NCBI GenBank assembly: GCA_027019685.1
Contig: JALUWH010000032.1
Coordinates: 1 to 21,203, forward strand
Reading direction: 5' to 3'
Length of the DNA: 21,203 bases
Source of the DNA: Ghiorsea sp.
Lineage (GTDB): Bacteria > Pseudomonadota > Zetaproteobacteria > Mariprofundales > Mariprofundaceae
Part shown: in pieces, positions 1 through 8,232 of the stretch
How positions within the stretch are numbered: position 1 is the first letter of the stretch
How the letters are laid out: the number at the start of each line of letters is the position of its first letter
Program-made: the position numbers and the translations under genes
The notes under the pieces: model-generated
Told to the model about the DNA's origin: nothing
The model's database searches: none
Seen by the model: only the letters and a program-made list of their open reading frames with translations

Positions 1-722
1 TTTAATTTATCAGGAACTATATTCCTCACCAATACCCGCATAAAATTCGATGTATATAAGTTTCCTATCATATTCTTTTTAGGCATAGAAAATGTATTAT
101 GCTGACGAGCCATATCTGGTCGATAAGTTTCATCAACACCTAAGAAGGTATATAAATCCGTAATAACATTATTGCCTTTCGCTCTCAAATCTTCCTGTAA
201 ATAAATTTTCACTTGCTCTTTACCAAAAATATTCAAATACCGCTTCACCTGTTCATAATATAAGCCAAGCTCAATATACTGCTGGTAAAACAAACGACTT
301 TTTTCATTATTCACTTCACCTGAAACAATGCTTTCAAGTGACATATCCACCAACCCCAACCTCAAGTCCATCAGGTAATGTGAAAATGCTCTTTCTACTG
401 GATCTCTTAATAGAATAATGATTTTAACATCTGGCAATACATCTTTAATCTTTTGAGGTGTATTGGGATAGAAGAGATAAGAAACACTTCCTTCCCCCAC
501 AGCCTTTTCATGCTTTACGCCATCAAAAAGCTGCTCATAGCTCTCCATATCTTTTGCTTTGAAATCAGCATAATAAAGCCCCTGAGCCTCAATTTCTTCA
601 CGCGAAAAGAAATTTACCTCTTTAGGCTCGGACATAAATACTTCAGGGTGCTCCGATAAATAATGATATAAAGAAGTTGTACCTGCTTTAGGAGCTCCTA
701 CAATGATAAAGTTAGGAAGCAT
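1..722 (-). CDS. PAPS-dependent sulfotransferase, 3' end cut by window edge
   Basis: Open frame of 240 codons running off position 1, so the C-terminus is missing. The N-terminus has the 5'-phosphosulfate binding loop of Sulfotransfer_1 proteins (GAPKAGTTS, residues 9-17). The 3'-phosphate motif LLRDPVERAFSHY lies at about 104-116, with the family's Arg and Ser at R106 and S114. These identify a cytosolic enzyme that moves sulfate from PAPS to a hydroxyl or amino group; the acceptor here is probably a sugar of the locus polysaccharide (inference from context). The ATG is one nucleotide after the TGA of the preceding acyltransferase, so it is almost certainly in the same transcript. The family is clear; the acceptor is unknown. 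Confidence 0.9.
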   Translation of the reverse strand, partial: MLPNFIIVGAPKAGTTSLYHYLSEHPEVFMSEPKEVNFFSREEIEAQGLYYADFKAKDMESYEQLFDGVKHEKAVGEGSVSYLFYPNTPQKIKDVLPDVKIIILLRDPVERAFSHYLMDLRLGLVDMSLESIVSGEVNNEKSRLFYQQYIELGLYYEQVKRYLNIFGKEQVKIYLQEDLRAKGNNVITDLYTFLGVDETYRPDMARQHNTFSMPKKNMIGNLYTSNFMRVLVRNIVPDKL

Positions 723-723
723 A

Positions 724-1227
724 TCAGTTATTTCCCTGCATTGAAGGCCGATACCCGATAACCTTGGCTGGTGTACCCACAGCAATAGCATTCTCAGGTA
801 TATCTTTTGAAACGACAGAATTAGCCCCTATCACCGCCCCATTGCCTATTACAACAGGCTTTGCTATAACAGTGTTCACACCAATAAATACATTATCACC
901 TATGACAACCTCACCAGTATAAAAACGAAACGGTCTATCTGGCGTAGGTGTAAACTTTGTATCAAAGAAATGTGTTAAAACACGAACCCCGGCTGTAATA
1001 CGCACGTTTTTCCCTATCGTAATTAATTCGGGGTGTATATCATCAAAAAAAACATCTTCGCCTAGAAATGTGCTTTTTGCATCAATAAATTTAACACCAT
1101 GCGCACATTGAAGAAATACCCTGAACTTACCTGGAATAAAAGGTAATTTCCGTGCCAAGAATTGATAAATTTTTCGTAGTAGTCGCTTAATAGAACGTTC
1201 TGGTACTGCTGTTTCTGTTTCACTCAT
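724..1227 (-). CDS. LbetaH (hexapeptide-repeat) O-acyltransferase
   Basis: About 167 residues. The C-terminal two thirds show hexapeptide-repeat periodicity (for example VVIGDNVFIGVNTVIAKPVV) and the usual closing motif SKDIPENAIAVGTPAKVIG of WbbJ/WcaF/maltose-acetyltransferase-like enzymes. Such proteins are trimeric cytosolic acetyltransferases using acetyl-CoA. The probable role is O-acetylation of a sugar in the locus polysaccharide. I chose the ATG at 1227, which overlaps the end of the preceding gene by 8 nt (ATGAGTGA). An ATG at 1236 is also possible; a longer frame to 1278 would need a TTG start and is unlikely. The preceding gene belongs to the same fold family, so the two act as a pair or on different residues. 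Confidence 0.85.
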   Translation of the reverse strand: MSETETAVPERSIKRLLRKIYQFLARKLPFIPGKFRVFLQCAHGVKFIDAKSTFLGEDVFFDDIHPELITIGKNVRITAGVRVLTHFFDTKFTPTPDRPFRFYTGEVVIGDNVFIGVNTVIAKPVVIGNGAVIGANSVVSKDIPENAIAVGTPAKVIGYRPSMQGNN

Positions 1228-1792
1228 TACTTTCATTTCTCTTTCTACGAAATTCAATCCAATTATCTGACAGGTCAATTGACTTCACCACTTTTGCAGG
1301 TACTCCGACTGCAATACTTCCTGACGGTATATCTTTTACAACCATAGACCCCGCACCTATAATTACGTTATCGCCAATATTCAAACAAGCAGCCCCCCTT
1401 GCATTACTAATAATTTGAGCTCCCGCATTAATTTCCACATAATCTCCTATGGTCACATTCGGTCCTCCAATTGTAACCCTCTGCATAATGGAGCAATAAG
1501 CACCTATTTTAGCAGTAGGGTTAACAACCAACCCCCTAGGATGCCCTAGGAATAACCCTGGGCCAGCACTCACCCGTGGGCCAATCCAAACACCTGTAAC
1601 CAAGTCATTAAACATTGTTAAAAGATACGATAGAGGTCTAGTAAGTTTGTTTTTATACATTAATTGACTAAGCCTAAAAATCATAACTGCTCTAAAGTCT
1701 GGATAGTATAAATATTTAAATAGGCCTTTTCTAGAGTGAACCAAGCAAAAAACTTTTATATCTTCTGTAACAACACTTCTCCAAGATTGCAT
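1220..1792 (-). CDS. Serine-acetyltransferase-like LbetaH acyltransferase
   Basis: 190 residues. An N-terminal helical part (about 1-65) precedes a left-handed beta-helix of hexapeptide repeats. The segment GPGLFLGHPRGLVVNP followed by MQRVTIGG is typical of CysE-related acetyltransferases in exopolysaccharide clusters. The closing motif VKDIPSGSIAVGVPAKVV is also typical. It probably transfers acetyl from acetyl-CoA to a sugar hydroxyl in the cytosol. A role in cysteine synthesis is less likely because the protein lies deep in a polysaccharide operon. The ATG at 1792 follows a GAGG-type ribosome binding site and sits 3 nt after the stop of the glycosyltransferase; a GTG directly before it is the only other choice. 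Confidence 0.85.
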   Translation of the reverse strand: MQSWRSVVTEDIKVFCLVHSRKGLFKYLYYPDFRAVMIFRLSQLMYKNKLTRPLSYLLTMFNDLVTGVWIGPRVSAGPGLFLGHPRGLVVNPTAKIGAYCSIMQRVTIGGPNVTIGDYVEINAGAQIISNARGAACLNIGDNVIIGAGSMVVKDIPSGSIAVGVPAKVVKSIDLSDNWIEFRRKRNESNE

Positions 1793-1795
1793 CAC

Positions 1796-2731
1796 CTACC
1801 TCACAGCCTTTCTGTATGATTTCCAACCTTTCATCGCAGCCTGCACCGCATCCCACCGCCCATTTAAAACAAACCGAGATAATTTAATCGTCATAAATAA
1901 AGGGAAAACAAGTAAGAAGTATAACTTATTTACACCTTTTGCATGTTTATGCATTGTTATTAATCTGTTACGCATAATATGGTAAACATAAAATGCTAAG
2001 TTAGGATTTTTAGGGTCCCAAGCACCTAAAAACTGTACACCTTCACCTTTTCTTAAACTCCCTTGACCAACGTGGTGTACTATCGTCTTGGGTTCATACC
2101 AAATATTCCACCCAGATTTACTCACCCGAAGAGATAATTCTAGATCTTCATCATACATAAAGAACTTAGGATCAAAGCCCCCTAATTGTTCAAGGACTCT
2201 CCGTCTAAAAAACATCGCGCACCCTGATGCAAAAGAAACATAACGCGCCTGCATTGCAAGTGGCGCATTCGCAGACCCCATCACACCAGGAACCCTTCCC
2301 CCTCCACGCTTCCAGTCCACTTCGCCGCCGCCATACCACAACACATCAGGATTCTCTGCGAACACAATACGTGGTGCAACTATCCCTGCTTCAGGATGTT
2401 GCTCCATAGCTTGTATAAGGTGGGTAACTGTATCAGGTTTCACTGTCGCATCATTATTGAGGATAAATATGTATTCACAGTCAGTATTGGATAATACCCA
2501 ATCAATGCCAAGGTTGTTGCCTTTACCAAAACCCAAGTTCTCAGGTGCATTGATTAAATGCACCTCAGGGTAGTCTTGCAATACCTTTTCCAATTCAGGG
2601 TCGTTCGGTGAGTTGTCCACCAGCACCACTTGCACAGGCTCATCAGATGCCCGTAAAGACTCTAAGCACAGGGCAGTATCCTCAGCGCCAAAATAATTCA
2701 CTAAGACCACACTTACTTTTTTACTACACAC
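1796..2731 (-). CDS. Family 2 glycosyltransferase (rhamnosyltransferase-like)
   Basis: 311 residues. GT-A fold signature: strand VSVVLVNY near the start, VVLVDNSPND at 35-44, ENLGFGKGNN at 64-73, and the metal/nucleotide motif NND at 92-94 in FILNNDATVKP. The pattern KFFMYDEDLELSLR further on matches the acceptor/catalytic region of COG1216-type transferases. It probably adds one sugar, perhaps rhamnose or mannose, to the lipid-linked repeat unit at the cytosolic membrane face. The GTG start at 2731 overlaps the previous stop by 8 nt (GTGTGTAG) and has a GAGGGG ribosome binding site 9 nt upstream. It is the only glycosyltransferase seen in the window, so others must be encoded elsewhere. Donor and linkage cannot be read from sequence. 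Confidence 0.92.
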   Translation of the reverse strand: MCSKKVSVVLVNYFGAEDTALCLESLRASDEPVQVVLVDNSPNDPELEKVLQDYPEVHLINAPENLGFGKGNNLGIDWVLSNTDCEYIFILNNDATVKPDTVTHLIQAMEQHPEAGIVAPRIVFAENPDVLWYGGGEVDWKRGGGRVPGVMGSANAPLAMQARYVSFASGCAMFFRRRVLEQLGGFDPKFFMYDEDLELSLRVSKSGWNIWYEPKTIVHHVGQGSLRKGEGVQFLGAWDPKNPNLAFYVYHIMRNRLITMHKHAKGVNKLYFLLVFPLFMTIKLSRFVLNGRWDAVQAAMKGWKSYRKAVR

Positions 2732-4028
2732 TCGGCATCACCCCTCGCACTCTCTTCGCTTCAATTTTCATACAATATAATATAGCGATAAAAAACAAAC
2801 TAATTTCCGCAAAATGCACAAATCGACCTGTTACCACAGAGTGCAATATGAAATATAATAAAAACCCCTTCACCCCATCTAAAAGCGGTGAATAAGGTAG
2901 CTTATTAGCAATGCTAATTGCATAATAAAATTGCCCTAAAAAAAATAGAAGCCCTAAAAAACCATAGATGTATAACACACCAATAACACCAATATCAGAT
3001 GGAAAAAAATATCCAAATTGCCCTTCATAGCCATCATGCCACTTATTACTTAATTTACCATTTCCAAATGCCCAATGCTTTTGAATATAAGGAAGTGCAA
3101 TAGCCGACTCTAATATCCTAGCATTTGCCGAAGCATCGTTACTTTTTTCGCCCGTAGCAACAACTGTAAATGCATCTACAAATTTCGTAGCAACACTTAA
3201 GACACCACTGGGATTAACTACTATAGCCAAGCCAACTGCCAACACAATTCCCAAAAGAAACTTAGGCATAAGCACAAATAATTTACGCCATGATGCCCAC
3301 CGCCAGATAAAATAAAAACATGATAAGAAAACAGAAAGCAACAAAGATCTTCCCCCATCCAGAAAAACCAAATATGCTAAAAAAAGCATTCCATACATAT
3401 AAAACTTTCTTGATTTGTAGCGAAAACCCTGAAATATATAATAATAAAATCCAAAGATGATAAACAAAGTGTTAAACTTAAAGGATGCTTCGCTACTACC
3501 TCCACCGCCAACAAAACCGCCTTTATAATCCATGAAATGAGTTGGATCCAGCAGCATATTAATCAGTACAAATAAAATTAAAGTACACCATGCCAACCAA
3601 CATAACGCTCTTTCAATATCTTTCACGTTTATTTTTCGGTGTTTCACCATATACATAATGAACAATGCACCCACCATTAAAAATACATTCCTATTCGCCA
3701 ATGCGCCAAATGCAAAAGGCTGCCCAAACTCGAAATGGGCTGCTAGCCCTGTCCATAGAGGAAGCATAACAAGTGCTAACAGCACATAAAGCTCAAAGCT
3801 TAGAAATGACCAGCCATCTTTTGCCTTATCAAACAAGTAGGTTGTACTTAAAAATAAACCCAACAGAACTATCCATAACTCATTAAAAATAGACATTCCT
3901 GGGAAATATTGGAGCACCCTAAACAAAATAAGTATGCCAACAGCCATAAAAAAGCTTCGTATTATGCCCCCATCAAACACAAGAAATCTACGCCTTACTT
4001 TTATTGACGCTGGGCTACCAACAGCCAT
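2724..4028 (-). CDS. Multi-pass O-antigen polymerase/ligase-like protein (Wzy candidate)
   Basis: 434 residues, very hydrophobic, with roughly ten or more membrane segments. A long periplasmic-type loop (about residues 300-360, including GNGKLSNKWHDGYEGQFGYF) lies before the last segments. The short motif FLDGGRSLLLSVFL resembles the arginine-containing motif of the WaaL/Wzy (O-antigen ligase) superfamily. In a cluster with Wzx, Wzz and an exporter, the likely job is polymerisation of flipped repeat units on the periplasmic side. These proteins are poorly conserved, so the assignment rests on topology and context; a ligase role cannot be excluded. The ATG at 4028 has an AAGGG site 6 nt upstream and overlaps the previous gene by 14 nt. 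Confidence 0.8.
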   Translation of the reverse strand: MAVGSPASIKVRRRFLVFDGGIIRSFFMAVGILILFRVLQYFPGMSIFNELWIVLLGLFLSTTYLFDKAKDGWSFLSFELYVLLALVMLPLWTGLAAHFEFGQPFAFGALANRNVFLMVGALFIMYMVKHRKINVKDIERALCWLAWCTLILFVLINMLLDPTHFMDYKGGFVGGGGSSEASFKFNTLFIIFGFYYYIFQGFRYKSRKFYMYGMLFLAYLVFLDGGRSLLLSVFLSCFYFIWRWASWRKLFVLMPKFLLGIVLAVGLAIVVNPSGVLSVATKFVDAFTVVATGEKSNDASANARILESAIALPYIQKHWAFGNGKLSNKWHDGYEGQFGYFFPSDIGVIGVLYIYGFLGLLFFLGQFYYAISIANKLPYSPLLDGVKGFLLYFILHSVVTGRFVHFAEISLFFIAILYCMKIEAKRVRGVMPSV

Positions 4029-4932
4029 AAAAAACCCTTACGTCATCTCCTACTATACCCATCAGTATAGCCTCATCTTCAGGTAGAATTTTATCACGCC
4101 AATCATCTACCAGTGCCTTACTATCTCGCTTAAAATCATGCGTTTTCCCACCTTCTGCCTCTGCTTTATCACCTTGCGAATGGATAGCCACAAACGATTC
4201 AAGCTCTAGCGTAACGGGAACTCCAAGATGAACACATATCTGCTTAACTGTTTCCATAGGAAACAAACATAAATCTTCATGCTTAATGATTTTAAGCTCG
4301 TCATCTTCTTTTTCTAACTCTTGATTTATGCGAACCATTACTTTCCACAATATGCCTATACTGGCAGCAGCATGTTTTTCTGCCATTTTCCACTGCTCAT
4401 CAGTGACATCCATAGCAAACCTTGAAACCAGTTTACTTTGCTTGCGCAAATTTTGAATATCAAACCACCACCCTTGTTTTGCAGTGCTGTAATGAATAGC
4501 CGCAGGATGGCGAACCATACACACCACTTTCAACTGATGTTGCTTCACTAAATATGGTGTCGCCAGAGACATAAACGGATCTTTTAAACACACCTGACTG
4601 GGCATAAAGTGAAGCAAAGATTTCAACCTAAGCATATCCCAGCGCACACCACTCCTACCACCTAAAATCTGATACATCTTTCTACGCAAGCCTTGGGCTT
4701 TGATATAGGTAACATCTTTGTTCCATGCTCGCCTGAAATTTACCGCATCATCCAGTAAAGAGGCATATTCATTGTCTGCATCATCAACATACGGATAAGC
4801 AATGGGAACATCCCGCATACCAAACCGCTCATTAAGTGGCTCATGCACCACAACAACACCCGCTTGCTGCAGCAGCTTCCCTACATACGTTGTACCACTC
4901 CGATGTAACCCACAGACAATATGAACCGCCAT
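4015..4932 (-). CDS. Sulfotransferase family protein
   Basis: 305 residues. The N-terminus holds a PAPS-binding loop (GLHRSGTTYVG, residues 8-18). A second motif, VCMVRHPAAIHYS, around 138-150 corresponds to the 3'-phosphate binding region (Arg of RHP and Ser of HYS). The loop type HRSGTT differs from the APKAGTT and AMKSGTT loops of the other two sulfotransferases in the operon, so this is a separate subfamily rather than a recent duplicate. It probably sulfates a sugar of the locus polysaccharide or its precursor, using cytosolic PAPS. The ATG follows the TAA of the previous gene with no gap. The ribosome binding site is weak, suggesting translational coupling. The acceptor is unknown. Confidence 0.85.
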   Translation of the reverse strand: MAVHIVCGLHRSGTTYVGKLLQQAGVVVVHEPLNERFGMRDVPIAYPYVDDADNEYASLLDDAVNFRRAWNKDVTYIKAQGLRRKMYQILGGRSGVRWDMLRLKSLLHFMPSQVCLKDPFMSLATPYLVKQHQLKVVCMVRHPAAIHYSTAKQGWWFDIQNLRKQSKLVSRFAMDVTDEQWKMAEKHAAASIGILWKVMVRINQELEKEDDELKIIKHEDLCLFPMETVKQICVHLGVPVTLELESFVAIHSQGDKAEAEGGKTHDFKRDSKALVDDWRDKILPEDEAILMGIVGDDVRVFYGCW

Positions 4933-5484
4933 TTATTGAAATGCCTTGTGAAAGTTTAATGTATACTTCAAATCTTTTGTTCGCTCACCAATCACTTTCG
5001 CGGGAACACCTCCCACAATCGCATAATCAGGCACATCTTTTGTGACCACTGCACCTGCGGCAACGACCGCACCCTCACCGATTGTCACCCCTGGTAAAAT
5101 GACAACACGACAACTTACCCATGCATAATCTTTGATTACCACGGGGGCACCTTCTGCACCATAATGGGGATCTTGAGGGTCATGCTGCATAGTCCAAATC
5201 CAAACACCCATAGAAAGTGAAACATTATTACCGATGGTAATACCATTTCTTGCATCAAGCATCGCATCATTACCGATAATCGTATTACTACCTACATTCA
5301 ACCCTGATGGCCTATAAAAACGAGTTCTCCAATGAAAACTAGTCTGTTTACCAATAGCTACACCGCTTAATCTATAATATAGTTTCCTAAACTGGTGAAT
5401 AGGCACATACCCAACACACGTAAGGAGAAATATATTAAAATCTAAAAATAAATGCTTTAACCTTCTCAGAACTTGTTTAAGCAT
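4933..5484 (-). CDS. LbetaH acyltransferase, WcaF/maltose-acetyltransferase-like
   Basis: 183 residues from the ATG at 5484. A short basic and hydrophobic N-terminus is followed by hexapeptide repeats (NVGSNTIIGNDAMLDA, ITIGNNVSLSMGVWIW). The motif TMQHDPQDPHYG contains the His-Asp pattern near the active site of this group. The last coils, VVILPGVTIGEGAVVAAGAV and TKDVPDYAIVGGVPAKVIGE, are textbook for colanic-acid WcaF-like acetyltransferases. The expected reaction is acetyl-CoA-dependent O-acetylation of a sugar. The ATG overlaps the previous stop by 8 nt (ATGCTTAA) and a GGGA site lies upstream. A longer frame to 5508 would need a TTG start. Confidence 0.88.
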   Translation of the reverse strand: MLKQVLRRLKHLFLDFNIFLLTCVGYVPIHQFRKLYYRLSGVAIGKQTSFHWRTRFYRPSGLNVGSNTIIGNDAMLDARNGITIGNNVSLSMGVWIWTMQHDPQDPHYGAEGAPVVIKDYAWVSCRVVILPGVTIGEGAVVAAGAVVTKDVPDYAIVGGVPAKVIGERTKDLKYTLNFHKAFQ

Positions 5485-6028
5485 GTTTTTTATCCCGTCT
5501 ATCCCCAATCACCCTAGCAGGGTTGCCAACAACTATCTTGTAATCTTCAATAGACTTTGTTACTACGCTCCCTGCTCCAACAATCACACCTTTACCAATA
5601 ATTACTCCAGGAAGAATCGTCACATGCCCACCAATCCACGAAAATTCACCTATTTTAATCTCACTCCCAAACAAGCCTTGTTCCATTACTGAGCGATTTA
5701 TCTCTTTAAAACCATGGTTGTTATCCATAATCATCGTATAGGGGCCAATGGTCACTCCTCTACATAGAGAAACTTTATAAGCTGCAGAAATAATCACCCC
5801 TTTTGAAACAACAACAGAGTCACCAATGGATATACAGCCCTTACCTATATCGCTTTCTTGAGCCGCCAGCCAAACATCTTTGTGAAACAAGCAGTTATTA
5901 CCAACCTCAATGCTCAAAGGGTTCAAGACCGTTACATTAGAAAAAAAGTATGACTTCCCACATGACTTAAGCTTCAAAGAAAGAAACAAAGTGAAAAGTT
6001 TATTCTTAATTCTTACAAAATAATTCAT
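5477..6028 (-). CDS. LbetaH acyltransferase
   Basis: 183 residues. Hexapeptide repeats run from about residue 40 to the end. MIMDNNHGFKEI holds the conserved Asn-His of the active-site loop, and ILPGVIIGKGVIVGAGSVV followed by the YKIVVGNPARVIGD closing motif is typical of the WcaB/WbbJ-like acetyltransferases. It is probably a cytosolic trimer that O-acetylates a sugar. It has one of the clearest ribosome binding sites of the operon (AGGAG, 5-6 nt before the ATG) and a 9-nt gap after the preceding sulfotransferase, so it may be translated independently, with the next acyltransferase coupled to it by an 8-nt overlap. Confidence 0.87.
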   Translation of the reverse strand: MNYFVRIKNKLFTLFLSLKLKSCGKSYFFSNVTVLNPLSIEVGNNCLFHKDVWLAAQESDIGKGCISIGDSVVVSKGVIISAAYKVSLCRGVTIGPYTMIMDNNHGFKEINRSVMEQGLFGSEIKIGEFSWIGGHVTILPGVIIGKGVIVGAGSVVTKSIEDYKIVVGNPARVIGDRRDKKHA

Positions 6029-6037
6029 TTTTTCTCC

Positions 6038-6919
6038 TTAAGACCAATAAGGCTTATAACCCATCCGCTTAATCTTCATCGAATCCTCATGAAACAACTC
6101 TATCAACTTACTCAATAGCGCTTCATCTATATCCGAACGTGAAACTGCAATCGAATTCATTGCAATCTGCGCTTCAATTTTCTTCATCCTTATAACCCCA
6201 GCCCAACGCCTTGGCAGCAACCTAACTAACACCTTTGAAAACACAGGGTATTTATTTAAAAAATAAGCAAAGCCATTGCCCCCCTCACCCCTTGATAAGG
6301 ACTTTTTGTTCACAAAGCCTTTGGCAACCAAAGGTAAGCCTATGTGCTTATAAATCTTTTCCAAAGCAACAGACTGCTGCTGTACTAAATTATCGAATCC
6401 AATAATTAGTAACTTCTTTAATAATAAAGGGTCATTCCTCTCATATGTAGTAAGTATTCGGCCATATTCTGACCAAAGGATATAAGAATTCACCCTACTA
6501 ATACCTTTGGGCTTAGGGTTACCGTACTTCAAACACTGACTAATCGCTTCATTTAAAGGTCTCTTCTCTAAACCCATCGCCACACACATTGAATAATGAG
6601 AAAGCAGCCTTTCAATAGGATCCCTTAATACTGCAATTAATTTAGTATCGGGCGAGTATTTAGTAATATTTGAGGCTGCAACGTCAAACCATGCCATATA
6701 CTGGGGAGATACTTTACCAATACACTTTCCTTGAACATCTGAAGGGTAATAGTCTTTCACAAACGCATTGAATCCCTTAGCTAACCTATCCGCTTCAGTA
6801 AAAAAAGGAGCCTCTTTGCCCACAGGCAACGCAATCCTTGAGTCCATTTTTAATAGGTCATGTATTGTAGTTGTGCCCGACTTCATCGCACCAATCACCA
6901 AGAAATCAAAGTTTTTCAT
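6038..6919 (-). CDS. PAPS-dependent sulfotransferase
   Basis: 293 residues. The 5'-phosphosulfate loop IGAMKSGTTTIHDLL covers residues 9-23. KEAPFF at 35-40 corresponds to the KE(V/A)xFF motif of heparan-sulfate-type sulfotransferases. The 3'-phosphate motif LRDPIERLLSHYS lies at 98-110, with R99 and S107. It is full length for the bacterial Sulfotransfer_1 group and organised like the partial enzyme at the start of the window, but only moderately similar to it. It probably sulfates a polysaccharide precursor in the cytosol. The ATG overlaps the flippase stop by 4 nt (ATGA). The acceptor sugar is unknown. Confidence 0.92.
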   Translation of the reverse strand: MKNFDFLVIGAMKSGTTTIHDLLKMDSRIALPVGKEAPFFTEADRLAKGFNAFVKDYYPSDVQGKCIGKVSPQYMAWFDVAASNITKYSPDTKLIAVLRDPIERLLSHYSMCVAMGLEKRPLNEAISQCLKYGNPKPKGISRVNSYILWSEYGRILTTYERNDPLLLKKLLIIGFDNLVQQQSVALEKIYKHIGLPLVAKGFVNKKSLSRGEGGNGFAYFLNKYPVFSKVLVRLLPRRWAGVIRMKKIEAQIAMNSIAVSRSDIDEALLSKLIELFHEDSMKIKRMGYKPYWS

Positions 6920-8232
6920 GCTTTACCTACTGTACACGGCATAAAACCGAACTTTTTATATACTCTCCACACCATGAGTATATTTTGCATGGATACCCCG
7001 ATAGCCACAGCAGCAGCAGCACCAATACTACCCCAGACAGGAATGAAGAAAAATAGCATTACAACAGTTGATAACGCTGCAATGAAAGTAATATTGCGCA
7101 CATCCCTTTCATTTCCCGACATCATCAAAATATTCCCAACTGCCCCCGCTGCTGCATTTACAACAACGCCAACGAGAAGAATGATTAAAACTGTTTGCCC
7201 TTTAATAAATGCAGCCCCAAAAAAACCAAGAATCCATTCTGAATACATTGCGACTAAAGCTGCAATTGGAACAGAAAGCATTATAAGAATACGAGAGCTT
7301 TTTCTAGCTAACTTCTTCAATTCACTCATCTCATCATTTTTATACATTTCAGAAAATTTAGGTGTCAAAATACTAATCATTGCCATCAACGGAAAAAGCA
7401 GTAGTGCAGAGACACGATTGGCAATATTAAACACACCGACGTCTTCAGCTGTACCCCATACACCTAAAAAAATCGTTGCTGCTTGCTGCATCACCAAACC
7501 TGTCATCATAACAGCAAACAACGGCCAACTGGATTGTAACAGCTTCTCCGTAGAAACACTCGAAACATGTTGATCTTTCTCTATTCCTACCCAAACCCGC
7601 TTCCAAAGAAGCCATGCCACGATTGCCGTGATAATAACAGCAGCAGCATACGATATAACCGCCCCATTCGCTTCCCATAGGCTTATACTTGGGTAAAGAA
7701 GAAGCAAACAAACGAGTGAAATCAGTACTGTTTTAATCCATTGTGATGATGGTATTTTTTTTAATCCTCTCAAGCATTCAGCATGAATCATCAGCAATGA
7801 AAAAGGGAGCACGGCAGCGGCTCCAATCTGCAAAGGCACTTCCATAAATGGCTTGCCAAAAACATCATTAGCCAGCCAACTGGCGAAAACAAACAAAAGA
7901 GCTGAAAGCAGAGCTGAGGCAAGCCCTATTATTTTAATGGCTACCCTATAAACAAAGTACACATCTGCCCATTCCTTCTGTGAGGCATGCGCAGCAATAA
8001 AACGAACCACCGTATTATCAAAACCCAAACGACCAACCGTTGAAGCAATCATCACCACAGAAACAGTTAAAAAGTAAATGCCCGAACCTTCTGCTCCCAA
8101 AAGCCTCGCAATCATGACACTGACAACAAAACCTAAAACAGTACCCAATACTCTAATAATCAAAGCCGACGAAGCCCCTTTGAGAACCTCTTGCATATGC
8201 TTATCTGTTTTTCTAAACCCTGTTCTAATCAC
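6916..8232 (-). CDS. wzx: Wzx-type lipid-linked oligosaccharide flippase (MOP family)
   Basis: About 438 residues with around 12-14 membrane helices. The N-terminus LGTVLGFVVSVMIARLLGAE followed by GSGIYFL is the hallmark of polysaccharide-type MOP exporters (Wzx/RfbX). It should flip undecaprenyl-diphosphate repeat units across the inner membrane. The start is uncertain. GTG at 8232 overlaps the rmlB stop as GTGA, ATG at 8196 gives a protein 12 residues shorter, and GTG at 8250 gives one 6 residues longer. None has a strong ribosome binding site. I prefer 8232 because 4-nt coupling overlaps recur in this operon. The fold is certain; the substrate is not visible. Confidence 0.9.
   Translation of the reverse strand: MIRTGFRKTDKHMQEVLKGASSALIIRVLGTVLGFVVSVMIARLLGAEGSGIYFLTVSVVMIASTVGRLGFDNTVVRFIAAHASQKEWADVYFVYRVAIKIIGLASALLSALLFVFASWLANDVFGKPFMEVPLQIGAAAVLPFSLLMIHAECLRGLKKIPSSQWIKTVLISLVCLLLLYPSISLWEANGAVISYAAAVIITAIVAWLLWKRVWVGIEKDQHVSSVSTEKLLQSSWPLFAVMMTGLVMQQAATIFLGVWGTAEDVGVFNIANRVSALLLFPLMAMISILTPKFSEMYKNDEMSELKKLARKSSRILIMLSVPIAALVAMYSEWILGFFGAAFIKGQTVLIILLVGVVVNAAAGAVGNILMMSGNERDVRNITFIAALSTVVMLFFFIPVWGSIGAAAAVAIGVSMQNILMVWRVYKKFGFMPCTVGKA

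Noticed and set aside
6860..7573. A 237-codon plus-strand open frame opposite the flippase and sulfotransferase genes
   Set aside because: It lies fully antisense to two clear genes with strong family motifs, and its composition (Thr/Ala/Pro/Ile runs) is what the complement of a membrane protein gene gives.
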